Below are positions 43,814-52,341 of a DNA stretch of 64,000 bases, piece by piece. The DNA is from Hyphomicrobium sp. (GTDB taxonomy: Bacteria; Pseudomonadota; Alphaproteobacteria; Rhizobiales; Hyphomicrobiaceae). The translations under genes were made by a program, and so were the position numbers. Location: positions 124,001-188,000 of the forward strand of contig PERL01000005.1 in NCBI GenBank assembly GCA_002928735.1, read 5' to 3'. The notes beneath the pieces are model-generated. The model searched no databases, was not told the origin of the DNA, and worked only from the letters and a program-made list of their open reading frames with translations. Numbering within the stretch: the first letter of the stretch is position 1; every line of letters starts with the position of its first letter.

Positions 43814-45355
43814 TCACTTCCTGCCACCCTCGCGGTCGAGAACAACTACGGATTTACGGTAGAGCGCGTCCGCGCGCTCATGTGTTTCGCCGATGGCGAC
43901 AATGCCGAGCTTTCCAAACTCCGAAAGGGCCCCGATGAGATGAAATGCGACGCCTTCGCCCTTCGCGGCGTTGAAATGGAGACCGTTCAATACAGAAATG
44001 TCGATCAGATCGTCAGGCGTTAGGCCGCGATAGTTTTCTGATTCAAGATTGTCGGACGCATAATAGCAACGTGGCCTGCCGGAGGGCGCTAGAAAGATCC
44101 CCGTCGTGGGATCATAATGACCGTCCGTCAGGAACTGGAGCATCTGAAACGGGTGGGTCGTTCCCCCCTTGCGCAGGTTGATTTCTATCGCGATGTGCCG
44201 CCAAGCGTCGTTGTGTTTGACGGAAACGAAGTCGATGCCAAAGCGGCCGAGCACGCCCTTTTGCGCGAGTGCTTGTGCCGCTTTCTGCCCGTCTCTCTGT
44301 ATATCGAGCCGGTAAGCATCAGAAGCCGGAAACCGTGCACCGAGAAAAATCTGGCCGTTTTTACCTCCCAGCACCTGATCGTGCGTAGAAATTATTTCTA
44401 GCCGCCTTAAAGGATCAACTCGGAATTGAACGGATGGGCTTTCTTTAACCGCACCAGGAATCCATTCTTCAACAATACCTCCCATGGCAGTGAGCTTTTC
44501 CTCATAAAGCTCGAAGGTCATGTCTTTAGCTTCGAATGCGAGATCTGGAAGTCGTGATTTCACCCATGGCAGCAGTGCAGAACCTTGCGGTGCGCCCGAA
44601 AAATCAAGGACTGCGTTTCCCTCACCCGAAAAGCCTTCATTGATTTTGACGACAGCCTTCGCAAGGTCGTGTCGTGCAGCCTTCAGCTGCGAAAGAGCGT
44701 ACGCTATGTCATCCATGGTGCTGAGATCTTCATAACCAGCAGGATAGTCGATGTCGGCTTCGCGGAAGATTTTGCGCGACCCGCTTTTCGAACCCCAATG
44801 GAGAAGGGACGGATCGCATCCATAAATGGGGATGCCGAGGGCGAGGGCGAGCCGGCGTTCCAGTTCTGACACCGTGAAGCATGTCATGTGCGCAAGCACG
44901 GGATCGCCGATGGCGTCTTTAACCCGCTGGAGCAGGCGCGGCCGATCAAGTATTTTCTGCGTTAGGGGCGCGAACTGGGAGTCATCGCAGGACAAGAGGG
45001 TCAAGCGGCGGCGCGCATGCTCGCTCGGGACGCCAGGCAGCAGATGGAGATAATAGTCGATAATAGTCGAAGAAATCGGAGTACTCGAAACATAAATTAC
45101 CCGCGTTCGCGGCAACCGCAGAAGCATCAGCAGGCACAGCATCCGTTCTTCGTAGTGAGCGACACCGGACACTTTGGCCATGACCTGCGGATCGAGGCTT
45201 AGACTCGGGACGATAAGGACCGTGCGGGGTGCGTTTGGGTCGTCAAATACGGCTTCGTACTGGTGGGCCAGAACCGATTGCAGGGCGTCGAACCGCTCCT
45301 GCTCCGTATTGGCGACACCGGTAGAATCGCGAGGCTGGTTATCCCATTGCAACAT
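43814..45355 (-). CDS. PGM1-type ATP-grasp peptide ligase homologue
   Basis: 513 residues from ATG 45355 (a longer frame to 45505 has no signal of being coding). The C-terminal half is ATP-grasp-like: KAVVKINEGFSGEGNAVLDF (ATP lysine and glycine loop), GGIVEEWIPGAVKESPSVQFRVDP, RFGIDFVSVK, and EINLRKGGTTHPFQMLQFL (metal ligands). This pattern matches the peptide ligases related to PGM1 of pheganomycin biosynthesis. PGM1 joins nonproteinogenic amino acids to ribosomal peptides; the substrate here is unknown. No obvious precursor peptide adjoins it. The start is uncertain. Confidence 0.75.
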   Translation of the reverse strand: MLQWDNQPRDSTGVANTEQERFDALQSVLAHQYEAVFDDPNAPRTVLIVPSLSLDPQVMAKVSGVAHYEERMLCLLMLLRLPRTRVIYVSSTPISSTIIDYYLHLLPGVPSEHARRRLTLLSCDDSQFAPLTQKILDRPRLLQRVKDAIGDPVLAHMTCFTVSELERRLALALGIPIYGCDPSLLHWGSKSGSRKIFREADIDYPAGYEDLSTMDDIAYALSQLKAARHDLAKAVVKINEGFSGEGNAVLDFSGAPQGSALLPWVKSRLPDLAFEAKDMTFELYEEKLTAMGGIVEEWIPGAVKESPSVQFRVDPLRRLEIISTHDQVLGGKNGQIFLGARFPASDAYRLDIQRDGQKAAQALAQKGVLGRFGIDFVSVKHNDAWRHIAIEINLRKGGTTHPFQMLQFLTDGHYDPTTGIFLAPSGRPRCYYASDNLESENYRGLTPDDLIDISVLNGLHFNAAKGEGVAFHLIGALSEFGKLGIVAIGETHERADALYRKSVVVLDREGGRK

Positions 45356-45515
45356 GATCAGTTCTCGACCAAACGCGATCCGGCACGCGCAATACGATGC
45401 ATCAGGTAACCTGGACAGTCGAGCCGAATAGAGTGGCTGTCGCATGTCAGCATGCGGGAATGGCGGGCTGGGGGTGGCCCATAGTACGGGCCTTTCAACT
45501 GCCACGCCGGAAATT

Positions 45516-47795
45516 TCATGCGACGATCCTCACCGGCACTCCTTTATACGCCGGCGTTTTCGACAGGATGTCATGGTAGCTCAATGGAATGAGCGGGTTG
45601 ATCTCGGGATAATAGGCGGCGACACAGCCGCGGGGCAGATCATAGGCCGTGACCGTCAAGGGCTGCGAAACGCGCCGATGCCCGTCTTCGACGGCGCAAA
45701 CGATCCTGACAATCTGTCCTTCGACGAGCCCGGCATCTGCGATCTCTTCAGGACTTATAAGCAGGATGTCGCGCTGGCCCTTGAGGCCACGCAAGCGGTC
45801 GCTGAACCCGTAAATCGTGGTGTTGAACTGATCATTGGATCGGAGCGTGATCAGCGTGAGTTCGTCGGTTTTCAAAGGCCCTTTGAGCGACGACAAACTC
45901 TCGGGCGTGGTGAAGTCGGCTTTGCCGCTCTCCGTTTTCCATTCGCGGCGCCGGGCCGCGTTACCCCGATAAAAGCCGCCGGGCGTAAACATGCGCGCAT
46001 TGAAATCATGAAATTCTTCCGGATAGGTCTTCGCGATCAGGTCGCGGATCAGACCGTAATCTCCAGTCCAATCATCCCAGTGGACATGGGGGTTGTCCGG
46101 CAAGGCCGCCTTGGCCATGCCAGCCACAATGGCCACTTCTGAGCGCAGATCTGGACTGGCGGGCGGACGTTCGCCGAGCGAGCCGTGGACATGGCTCAGG
46201 CTGCACTCTATTGAAACGGCCTGCGGACCTGTGGCTTGGCGATCCTCCTCGGCGCGTACGAGGCAGGGAAGCAAAAATGCCGCCTTGCCTGGATGAAGAT
46301 GCGTGCGATTCAATCGGGTCGCAATTTGGACCGTGAGATCGAGGCGCTCCCAGGCGGGTTCGGCGCGTCCGCTATCGGATATGGCATGGGCGAAGTTTCC
46401 GCCGAGACCGATAAACGCCTTGACCGACCCGTCGATGACGCCCTCCACGACCTCGACTGTGGTGCGGCCCTTCTCGCGCGGCGGCTCGAAACCAAAGAGC
46501 TCTTTTAGCTTGTCGAGCGGCGCAAGTTCAGGCTTCTCAGTAATGCCAACGCTGCGCTGGCCCTGCACATTGGAATGGCCTCGTATTGGCGAGATGCCCG
46601 CGCCTTCACGCCCAATATTGCCGCGCAGCAGGAGCAAGTTGACCAGCATGCCGATGCTAACCGAGCCATGGACGTGTTGCGTCAGACCCATGCCATAGAT
46701 GCCGATGACACAACGCGCATTCGCATAAATTTCCGCGACCTCTTCGAGGCTGGCGCGCGAGAGCCCTGCGTTCTCCTCGATTTCCTCCCACGAAGCGAGC
46801 TGGATGCGGGAGATGAAATTTTCGAAGCCCTGCGTGTGCTGGCGGATGAAGTCATGGTCGAGCACACCGCTATTCTCGGCTTCAATCTCGAGCAAGCGCT
46901 TGACGACGCCCGCCATCGCCGCGACATCCCCGCCAGGGCGGACTTGGAGATATATCTGCGAGATCTCAGTCGCCGGCTGAAGCGTCATCTGCAGCGGATT
47001 TTGCGGGTTGACGAATTTTATGAGGCCCGCTTCCCGCACTGGATTGAATGTGACGATGCGGCAACCGCGCTCTACGGCTTTCTGCAGTGTGTGCAGGAAG
47101 CGCGGTGAGTTCGAGCCCGTGTTCTGGCCGAAGAAGAGGATCAAGTCGCAGTGATCGAAGTCGGAGAGGATGCAGGTGCCGACGGGGGAACCCGTCACCT
47201 TTTTGAGCCCGACGCTGGTCGTCTCGTGGCACATATTGGAGCTATCGGGCAGGTTATTGTGCCCGTAGAGACGGGCAAAGAGCGCGTAAAGGTATGATGT
47301 CTCCAGGCTAGCGCGCCCAGAAGCGTAGAAGACGACAGACTTAGGATTTAAGGACTTTAGGGATGAGCCGATCGCGGCGAAAGCCTGCTCCCAAGTGCAG
47401 GGCACATACCGATCGGTCTCTCGATCGTAGCGCAGGGGATGGGTCAGACGCCCAACCTTCTCGAGCGCATGATCGGACCAACCTTTGAGCTCAGCCAAGC
47501 TGTGATTGGCAAAGAATTCTGGACCGCAACGATCCTGTGTTAAATCCCAGATCGTCGCTTTGGCGCCGTTTTCGCAAAACTCAAAAAGATGTGGCTCCGG
47601 CGGCTTTGTCCATGCGCACGAGGTGCACATATGGCCCTTCGGCTTGTTCTGCCGCCAAAGCGTCTGGATCACGCCGGGATCCGGTCGCTCCGTAGAAAGT
47701 ATACTCGACACGCTTCCGACTGAGCCCCACCCGCCGGCGGAACCTTCGTAATAAGGAGTATCCTGGCGCTGGCTCGATTCGTCGTTGTCACCCAT
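45516..47795 (-). CDS. FdhF/YdeP-family molybdopterin oxidoreductase
   Basis: 759 residues from ATG 47795, with AAGGTG upstream. The N-terminal region has CTSCAWTKPPEPHLFEFCENGAK, a CxxC...C iron-sulfur-type motif. The molybdopterin part has NNLPDSSNMCHETTSVGLKKVTGSPVG, LILFFGQNTGSNSPRFLHTLQ and VGGNFAHA-like FIGLGGNFAHAISDSG. The C-terminal molydopterin-binding fold ends in SYHDILSKTPAYKGVPVRI. YdeP-like proteins are formate-dehydrogenase relatives linked to acid resistance in E. coli; the substrate is unproven. A 100-bp piece of this gene is repeated at 34590-34689. Confidence 0.88.
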   Translation of the reverse strand: MGDNDESSQRQDTPYYEGSAGGWGSVGSVSSILSTERPDPGVIQTLWRQNKPKGHMCTSCAWTKPPEPHLFEFCENGAKATIWDLTQDRCGPEFFANHSLAELKGWSDHALEKVGRLTHPLRYDRETDRYVPCTWEQAFAAIGSSLKSLNPKSVVFYASGRASLETSYLYALFARLYGHNNLPDSSNMCHETTSVGLKKVTGSPVGTCILSDFDHCDLILFFGQNTGSNSPRFLHTLQKAVERGCRIVTFNPVREAGLIKFVNPQNPLQMTLQPATEISQIYLQVRPGGDVAAMAGVVKRLLEIEAENSGVLDHDFIRQHTQGFENFISRIQLASWEEIEENAGLSRASLEEVAEIYANARCVIGIYGMGLTQHVHGSVSIGMLVNLLLLRGNIGREGAGISPIRGHSNVQGQRSVGITEKPELAPLDKLKELFGFEPPREKGRTTVEVVEGVIDGSVKAFIGLGGNFAHAISDSGRAEPAWERLDLTVQIATRLNRTHLHPGKAAFLLPCLVRAEEDRQATGPQAVSIECSLSHVHGSLGERPPASPDLRSEVAIVAGMAKAALPDNPHVHWDDWTGDYGLIRDLIAKTYPEEFHDFNARMFTPGGFYRGNAARRREWKTESGKADFTTPESLSSLKGPLKTDELTLITLRSNDQFNTTIYGFSDRLRGLKGQRDILLISPEEIADAGLVEGQIVRIVCAVEDGHRRVSQPLTVTAYDLPRGCVAAYYPEINPLIPLSYHDILSKTPAYKGVPVRIVA

Positions 47796-48421
47796 GACGC
47801 CACCTTGAGCTTGATCTGTGCCCAGAACGCCAATACCCCACAATCGGTTCCGAACCCGAATTTTCCTATTACGTAAGACCGCGCGTCGGCAGGCTCCGTG
47901 AAGGCGTTCTCATACAGCAAGATGAACGTGCGCGCGGCTCTCCTGCCGGCATCTGCTTCGAGACCTAGCCCGCGCACGATGCTTGATAATATAGAAGATG
48001 GCTCTTAGCGGACGTCGTGACGGTCCGTGGTGCAATCATTGAGAAGAGCCTCTGCCTCAGGCCGGCGACCTCACATGATTGCTAGCCAAAGACGTCGTGC
48101 TTTGCACACATGCAACATGGGTGTTGAGGATCAGCACGACGGCCGGAGGGTCAAGAGCCGGCGTCGTCTGCTATCAAGATCCATGTCTGCTGTGGTGCGG
48201 CTTCCTGACGAGCGATAGGTAGGTCGCCTTCCACCCCGTCCATTTAGGCTCGGGTTACATCACGGTTACTGACTTCTCGCCTTCATGGCGTTACACGCGG
48301 GTACACGTTCGTGCATCTCGGTTCATCGATCAGTGATGGAGGAGGTCCCGTAAGGGCGTGTTCTCTGACATCTCGGAATGTCTCAACGTGAACGAGGACA
48401 ACTGGCGGTCTTAGCCGCCTG
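47796..48421. other. Right end of island 2, no supported gene
   Basis: No convincing coding sequence. It contains GGTTAC twice (48253-48269) and the stretch 48111-48150 that resembles 36886-36925. It ends at att copy 3. Confidence 0.5.
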
Positions 48422-48471
48422 CGAATCTGGGGGTCAGAGGTTCGAATCCTTTCGGGCGCGCCAATTATTTC
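48422..48471 (+). repeat. Attachment site copy 3 (right end of island 2)
   Basis: 50 bp, CGAATCTGGGGGTCAGAGGT through CCAATTATTTC, identical to copy 2 (27092-27141). To the left it differs (CTGCGAAT instead of CTACGAAT). To the right lies normal chromosome. Confidence 0.9.
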
Positions 48472-48541
48472 TTGGTTCGATGAAAACTGGATCGGTTGGA
48501 TGGCAAGCTTGCCTTCTGGTTGGTGCTTGCCGCGTGGCCGA

Positions 48542-49960
48542 TCACGGCTTGAGATACCAGCCCCAAGGCTCGGCCGACGTGTAGCTTGTGGTCTGCTTGG
48601 GTTCGAGAAAGTTGTTGAGACCCCACAGACCCAATTCGCGGCCAACGCCGCTCTTCTTGATGCCACCCCAAGGCGGCTCAAGGAAATTTGGTTGCGAGCA
48701 GTTGATCCACACCACTCCGGCCTCCAGCTGTCCCGCCACGCGCTCGGCCCGGTCGAGGTCTGCGGACATGACGGCCGCCGCGAGCCCGAATTCGGTGTCG
48801 TTGGCCAATTGCAGCGCTTCGGCTTCGGTGTCGAACGCCGCCATTGACAGGACGGGTCCAAAAATCTCTTCCTTCCAGATCCGAGCTTGCGGCGGCACAT
48901 CCACGAAAATGGTGGGCTCGACGAAATAGCCGGCATCCAAGCCGGGGGGCCGCTTGCCACCGCAGACAAGTTTTGCCTCGCGTTGGCCCTCGGCGATATA
49001 GCCGAGCACCTTGTCGTATTGCGGCTTGCTGACCAAAGGGCCGAGCAGTACGCCCGCGTCCATGCCGTCGCCGATGGTGATTTTGCCGGCTTCGGCGACA
49101 AGCCGCTCGATCAAGCGCGGGGCCATCGATCGCTGCACGATCAAGCGCGAGGTCGCGCTGCACACTTGGCCCTGGTTCCAGAAAATGCCGAACATGACCC
49201 ACTCGACGACTTGCTCGAGATCGGCATCGTCGAACACAATGATGGGCGATTTTCCGCCCAGTTCCAGGCTCACGCTCTTGATGTCGCGTGCGGCGGCCAA
49301 AGCGACGTTGACCCCCGTCGCCACTGAGCCCGTGAACGCAAGTTTGCGCACGCCGGGATGGGCGGCGAGCCGCGCGCCTGCTTCGCGCCCGTAGCCCGTA
49401 ACGACGTTGAGCACCCCGCCGGGCAGCCCCACGTCCCGGGCGATGCGCGCCAATTCCAGCGCCGTCAGGGAGGTGAATTCGGAGGGCTTTAGAACCATTG
49501 TGCATCCCGCCGCAATCGCGGGCGCGACTTTCCACGCGGCCATGAGGAGCGGGTAATTCCATGGCACGATCAGTCCCGCCACGCCGGACGGCATATACGT
49601 TACGCGGGTTTCGAACCGCGCATCGGGAACAGTGATGCGTTCGCCCTGCCGGTGATCGAGATCTTCCGCGTAGGTGGCGTAGAGATTGAAGCAGTAGGCG
49701 GCGTCGGATATGTCGCCTAAGGCTTCAGGCAGTGGTTTGCCGTTGTCGCGCACCTCCAACGCCGCAAGGGTCTGCTTCTCAGTCTCGATCATCTCGGCGA
49801 TTGCGCGGAGGAAGAAGGCCCGCTCCCGCCCGCTTGTGCCGCGCCATGCACCGGCCAGCGCCGCCTTAGCGTTTGCCACGGCGCGGTCAACGTCCTCCTC
49901 AGTCCCCTGCGGGATTGTGGTGAAAGCTTTTTCCGTCGCTGGGTTGATGACCTCTATCAT
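48542..49960 (-). CDS. Aldehyde dehydrogenase (NAD(P)-dependent)
   Basis: 472 residues from ATG 49960, preceded by GAGGACC; the longer frame to 50065 would overlap the aminotransferase gene. Key motifs: MPSGVAGLIVPWNYPLLMA, KLAFTGSVATGVNV, SLELGGKSPIIVFDDADLE (catalytic Glu) and NQGQVCSATSRLIVQ (catalytic Cys). The C-terminal WINCSQPNFLEPPWGGIKKSG is of the betaine-aldehyde type, so the substrate is probably an aminoaldehyde or short aldehyde (inference). It follows the class III PLP enzyme gene by 31 bp, in the same operon. Confidence 0.93.
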   Translation of the reverse strand: MIEVINPATEKAFTTIPQGTEEDVDRAVANAKAALAGAWRGTSGRERAFFLRAIAEMIETEKQTLAALEVRDNGKPLPEALGDISDAAYCFNLYATYAEDLDHRQGERITVPDARFETRVTYMPSGVAGLIVPWNYPLLMAAWKVAPAIAAGCTMVLKPSEFTSLTALELARIARDVGLPGGVLNVVTGYGREAGARLAAHPGVRKLAFTGSVATGVNVALAAARDIKSVSLELGGKSPIIVFDDADLEQVVEWVMFGIFWNQGQVCSATSRLIVQRSMAPRLIERLVAEAGKITIGDGMDAGVLLGPLVSKPQYDKVLGYIAEGQREAKLVCGGKRPPGLDAGYFVEPTIFVDVPPQARIWKEEIFGPVLSMAAFDTEAEALQLANDTEFGLAAAVMSADLDRAERVAGQLEAGVVWINCSQPNFLEPPWGGIKKSGVGRELGLWGLNNFLEPKQTTSYTSAEPWGWYLKP

Positions 49961-49991
49961 CTGACGGTCCTCGTCTAATGCGTCGGTATAT

Positions 49992-51344
49992 TCATCGGAA
50001 GCTGCCCTTATGCGAGCTGCGAATTGAAGCGGCGAATGCTTCGAGGAAAATGTCGGCGTGGTCACGCCGGAACGCGAGGGGCGGCCTGATTTTCAGAATG
50101 TTGCCATTGATGCCTGCCGTTCCGATCAGCAAGCCCCGCTCGCGCATCGCGTTGACGAGTTGGTCGGCAAGGACCGGGTTGGGCGATTTGGCATCGTCTC
50201 CGGTCACGCATTCGACGCCGATATAGAGACCCGCGCCGCGTACATCGCCGATCTGCGCCGTACCCTTGCCCACGGCCGCGATTTGATCGCGGAGATATTG
50301 GCCGGTCTCGTGCGCGTTCTGTTGGAGGCCTTCAGATTGCAACGTCTCCAAAACCGCCAGCCCGGCAGCGGCTGCAACGGGATTGCCGCCAAACGTATTG
50401 AAGTAGCCGGCGCGATTCCCGAAGTCGGCGAGTAGATCGGGCTTGATGACAACGCCGCCCATTGGGAACCCGTTGCCCATGGGTTTGCCCATGATGACGA
50501 TATCGGGGATGACGCCGTGGCGCTCGAACCCCCACATGTGGCCGCCGGTGCGGCCGAAGCCCGGCTGCACCTCGTCGGCGATGTAAAGGCCGCCTGCGGC
50601 TCGCACGGCGTCCACAGCCTCCTTCAGGAAGCCGCCTTCGCCGGGATAGACGCCGTCGCTGGAAAAGATGCTGTCGGCCATGAATCCGGCAAGCTTGATG
50701 CCGCGTGATGAAAGTTCGTCGATGGCTGTGCGGACGTGGCCGGCAAAGGACTGGGATAGCCCATCGATTCCCCACCGGTAGGTATCGGGGGCTGGAATGA
50801 CGGCGACATGCGGTGGCCGGGGCTCGGCGCTGGCCGAAGATGGTGAGACCTCGGTCACGGCGCTCGTGTTGCCATGATAGGCGTTGGCGGTGACGATGAA
50901 GCCGGTGCCGCCGGTGAGCCCGCGTACCGCGCGCAGGGCGAAGTCGGCGCTCTCTGAACCCGTGCACGTGAAGACAATATTGGAAAGTTCGGACGGCAGG
51001 GTCGCGAGTAGCCGCTCGGCGTAGGTGTAGACGCCGTCGTACAGATAGCGGGTGTGAATGTTGAGAATTCCGATCTGCCGCGAGACGGCGGCGACAACGG
51101 CCGGATGGCAATGGCCGATCGATGGCACGTTATTGTAGGCATCCAACACGCGGGTTCCATCGGCCTCATAGAGCCAGACGCCTTCGGCGCGCACGACGTT
51201 CAGGGGGCGCTTGTAGAACAGCATCGATGTTGGGCCGAACGTCCGGCGGCGGCGTTCGACGAGGCGGGCCGTATCGGGATCTAGCCCGGCCGTCGAGCGC
51301 ATGTCGAAGGCGTTGAGTTCGAGGATTTTCGGCTGGGTGCTCAT
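49992..51344 (-). CDS. Class III PLP-dependent aminotransferase/phospho-lyase
   Basis: 450 residues from ATG 51344. It contains YNNVPSIGHCHPAVVAAVSRQ and LNIHTRYLYDGVYTYAERL, both typical of ethanolamine-phosphate and hydroxylysine-phosphate phospho-lyases. The PLP lysine is in IVIMGKPMGNGFPMGGVV, and DEVQPGFGRTGGHMWGFERH is the adjoining Asp region. These fit a lyase of the AGXT2L group better than a GABA aminotransferase, but activity cannot be decided by eye. The neighbouring kinase and aldehyde dehydrogenase support phospho-lyase. Confidence 0.88.
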   Translation of the reverse strand: MSTQPKILELNAFDMRSTAGLDPDTARLVERRRRTFGPTSMLFYKRPLNVVRAEGVWLYEADGTRVLDAYNNVPSIGHCHPAVVAAVSRQIGILNIHTRYLYDGVYTYAERLLATLPSELSNIVFTCTGSESADFALRAVRGLTGGTGFIVTANAYHGNTSAVTEVSPSSASAEPRPPHVAVIPAPDTYRWGIDGLSQSFAGHVRTAIDELSSRGIKLAGFMADSIFSSDGVYPGEGGFLKEAVDAVRAAGGLYIADEVQPGFGRTGGHMWGFERHGVIPDIVIMGKPMGNGFPMGGVVIKPDLLADFGNRAGYFNTFGGNPVAAAAGLAVLETLQSEGLQQNAHETGQYLRDQIAAVGKGTAQIGDVRGAGLYIGVECVTGDDAKSPNPVLADQLVNAMRERGLLIGTAGINGNILKIRPPLAFRRDHADIFLEAFAASIRSSHKGSFR

Positions 51345-51556
51345 GGGATGTCGATCCGTGACAATCGCGTGTGTCACAGCATACGACGTGACCCGCACGC
51401 TGTCTTGACTGGACCGGCGGCGGCCTGCCAACTCTGGAGCCCTCCGGGTCAAGTCGGCACACCCTGCAAGCATTAGGGTGATCGCTCAAATAGCCGGAGA
51501 GGCGTGCTGCCCACGCCGCATCCGTTGCCATGACCGCTTTGAAGGAGTGGAATCCA

Positions 51557-52333
51557 ATGTCGTCATCACTCGCCGGCCGCTCTGTCATCGTCACCGGGGG
51601 CAGCAAAGGCATCGGCAAAGGCATTGCTCGCGTCTTCGGCAAGGCCGGAGCTAAAGTGCTCATCGTGTCGCGTACCCTCGCCGAGGCGGAAGCTGCGGCG
51701 GAGGAGATTTGCCGCGGCGGCGGCACCGCCAAGGGATTTGCAGCCGATATCTCTGACGCCGGCGGCACACAGATGATGGCCGAGGCGGCGATTGCGGCAT
51801 TCGGCGCGATCGATGTGCTGTGCGCCAACGCCGGCATTTTCCCCCAGGCCAAGATCGAGGATCTGAGTGCGGAGGACTGGGATCACGTGATGTCCACGAA
51901 CCTCAAGGGCACATTCTTGTCTTTGAAATCCTGCCTTCCCTATCTGAAGAAATCCGATCAGCCGCGCGTCGTCATTACGTCGTCGATCACGGGGCCGGTG
52001 ACTGGGTTTCCTGGCTGGACTCACTACGGTGCCAGCAAGGCGGCGCAGCTGGGCTTCATGCGCACCGCCTGCCTCGAGGTCGCCAAATATGGGATCACGG
52101 TCAATGCGGTCCTACCCGGCAACATTCTCACTGAAGGCCTGATCGCGCTTGGCCCGGACTACGAGAAATCCATGGCCGCATCGATCCCGCTGAAAAAGCT
52201 TGGAACCGTTGAAGATATCGGTCACGCGGCGCTGTTCCTCGCATCGAAGGAGGCGGGCTACATCACAGGCCAGACGATCATCGTGGATGGCGGACAAATT
52301 TTGCCCGAGAGCCTCGATGCTTTGAACGCGTGA
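51557..52333 (+). CDS. SDR-family oxidoreductase
   Basis: 258 residues from ATG 51557 (AGGAG about 10 bp upstream; the ATG at 51530 is less likely). Cofactor site TGGSKGIGKGIA, CANAGIF, catalytic Ser in ITSSITGPVTG, YGASKAAQ for Tyr-Lys, and an intact C-terminal YITGQTIIVDGGQILPES. Substrate unknown. It is divergent from the aminotransferase gene, so both may share a control region, and it stops 8 bp before the convergent AraC-type regulator. Confidence 0.92.
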   Translation: MSSSLAGRSVIVTGGSKGIGKGIARVFGKAGAKVLIVSRTLAEAEAAAEEICRGGGTAKGFAADISDAGGTQMMAEAAIAAFGAIDVLCANAGIFPQAKIEDLSAEDWDHVMSTNLKGTFLSLKSCLPYLKKSDQPRVVITSSITGPVTGFPGWTHYGASKAAQLGFMRTACLEVAKYGITVNAVLPGNILTEGLIALGPDYEKSMAASIPLKKLGTVEDIGHAALFLASKEAGYITGQTIIVDGGQILPESLDALNA

Positions 52334-52341
52334 AGGCGCAG

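Larger units (their letters stand above)
27138..48471. mobile_element. Genomic island 2 (element 2), no integrase
   Basis: About 21.3 kb between att copies 2 and 3. GC is close to that of the chromosome. Cargo: CBS protein, PHA synthase, P1B-5 ATPase with hemerythrin, EEP hydrolase, two cytochromes c, two DUF1254 proteins, an MBL-fold sulfatase relative, a PGM1-type ligase and a YdeP-like molybdoenzyme. Several broken gene copies and gene-poor stretches show decay. No integrase, transposase or conjugation gene is seen. It is inferred to have integrated before element 1. Confidence 0.8.

Noticed and set aside
48422-48471. A third tRNA-Arg gene
   Set aside because: Again only the 3' half and with an altered anticodon-region base.
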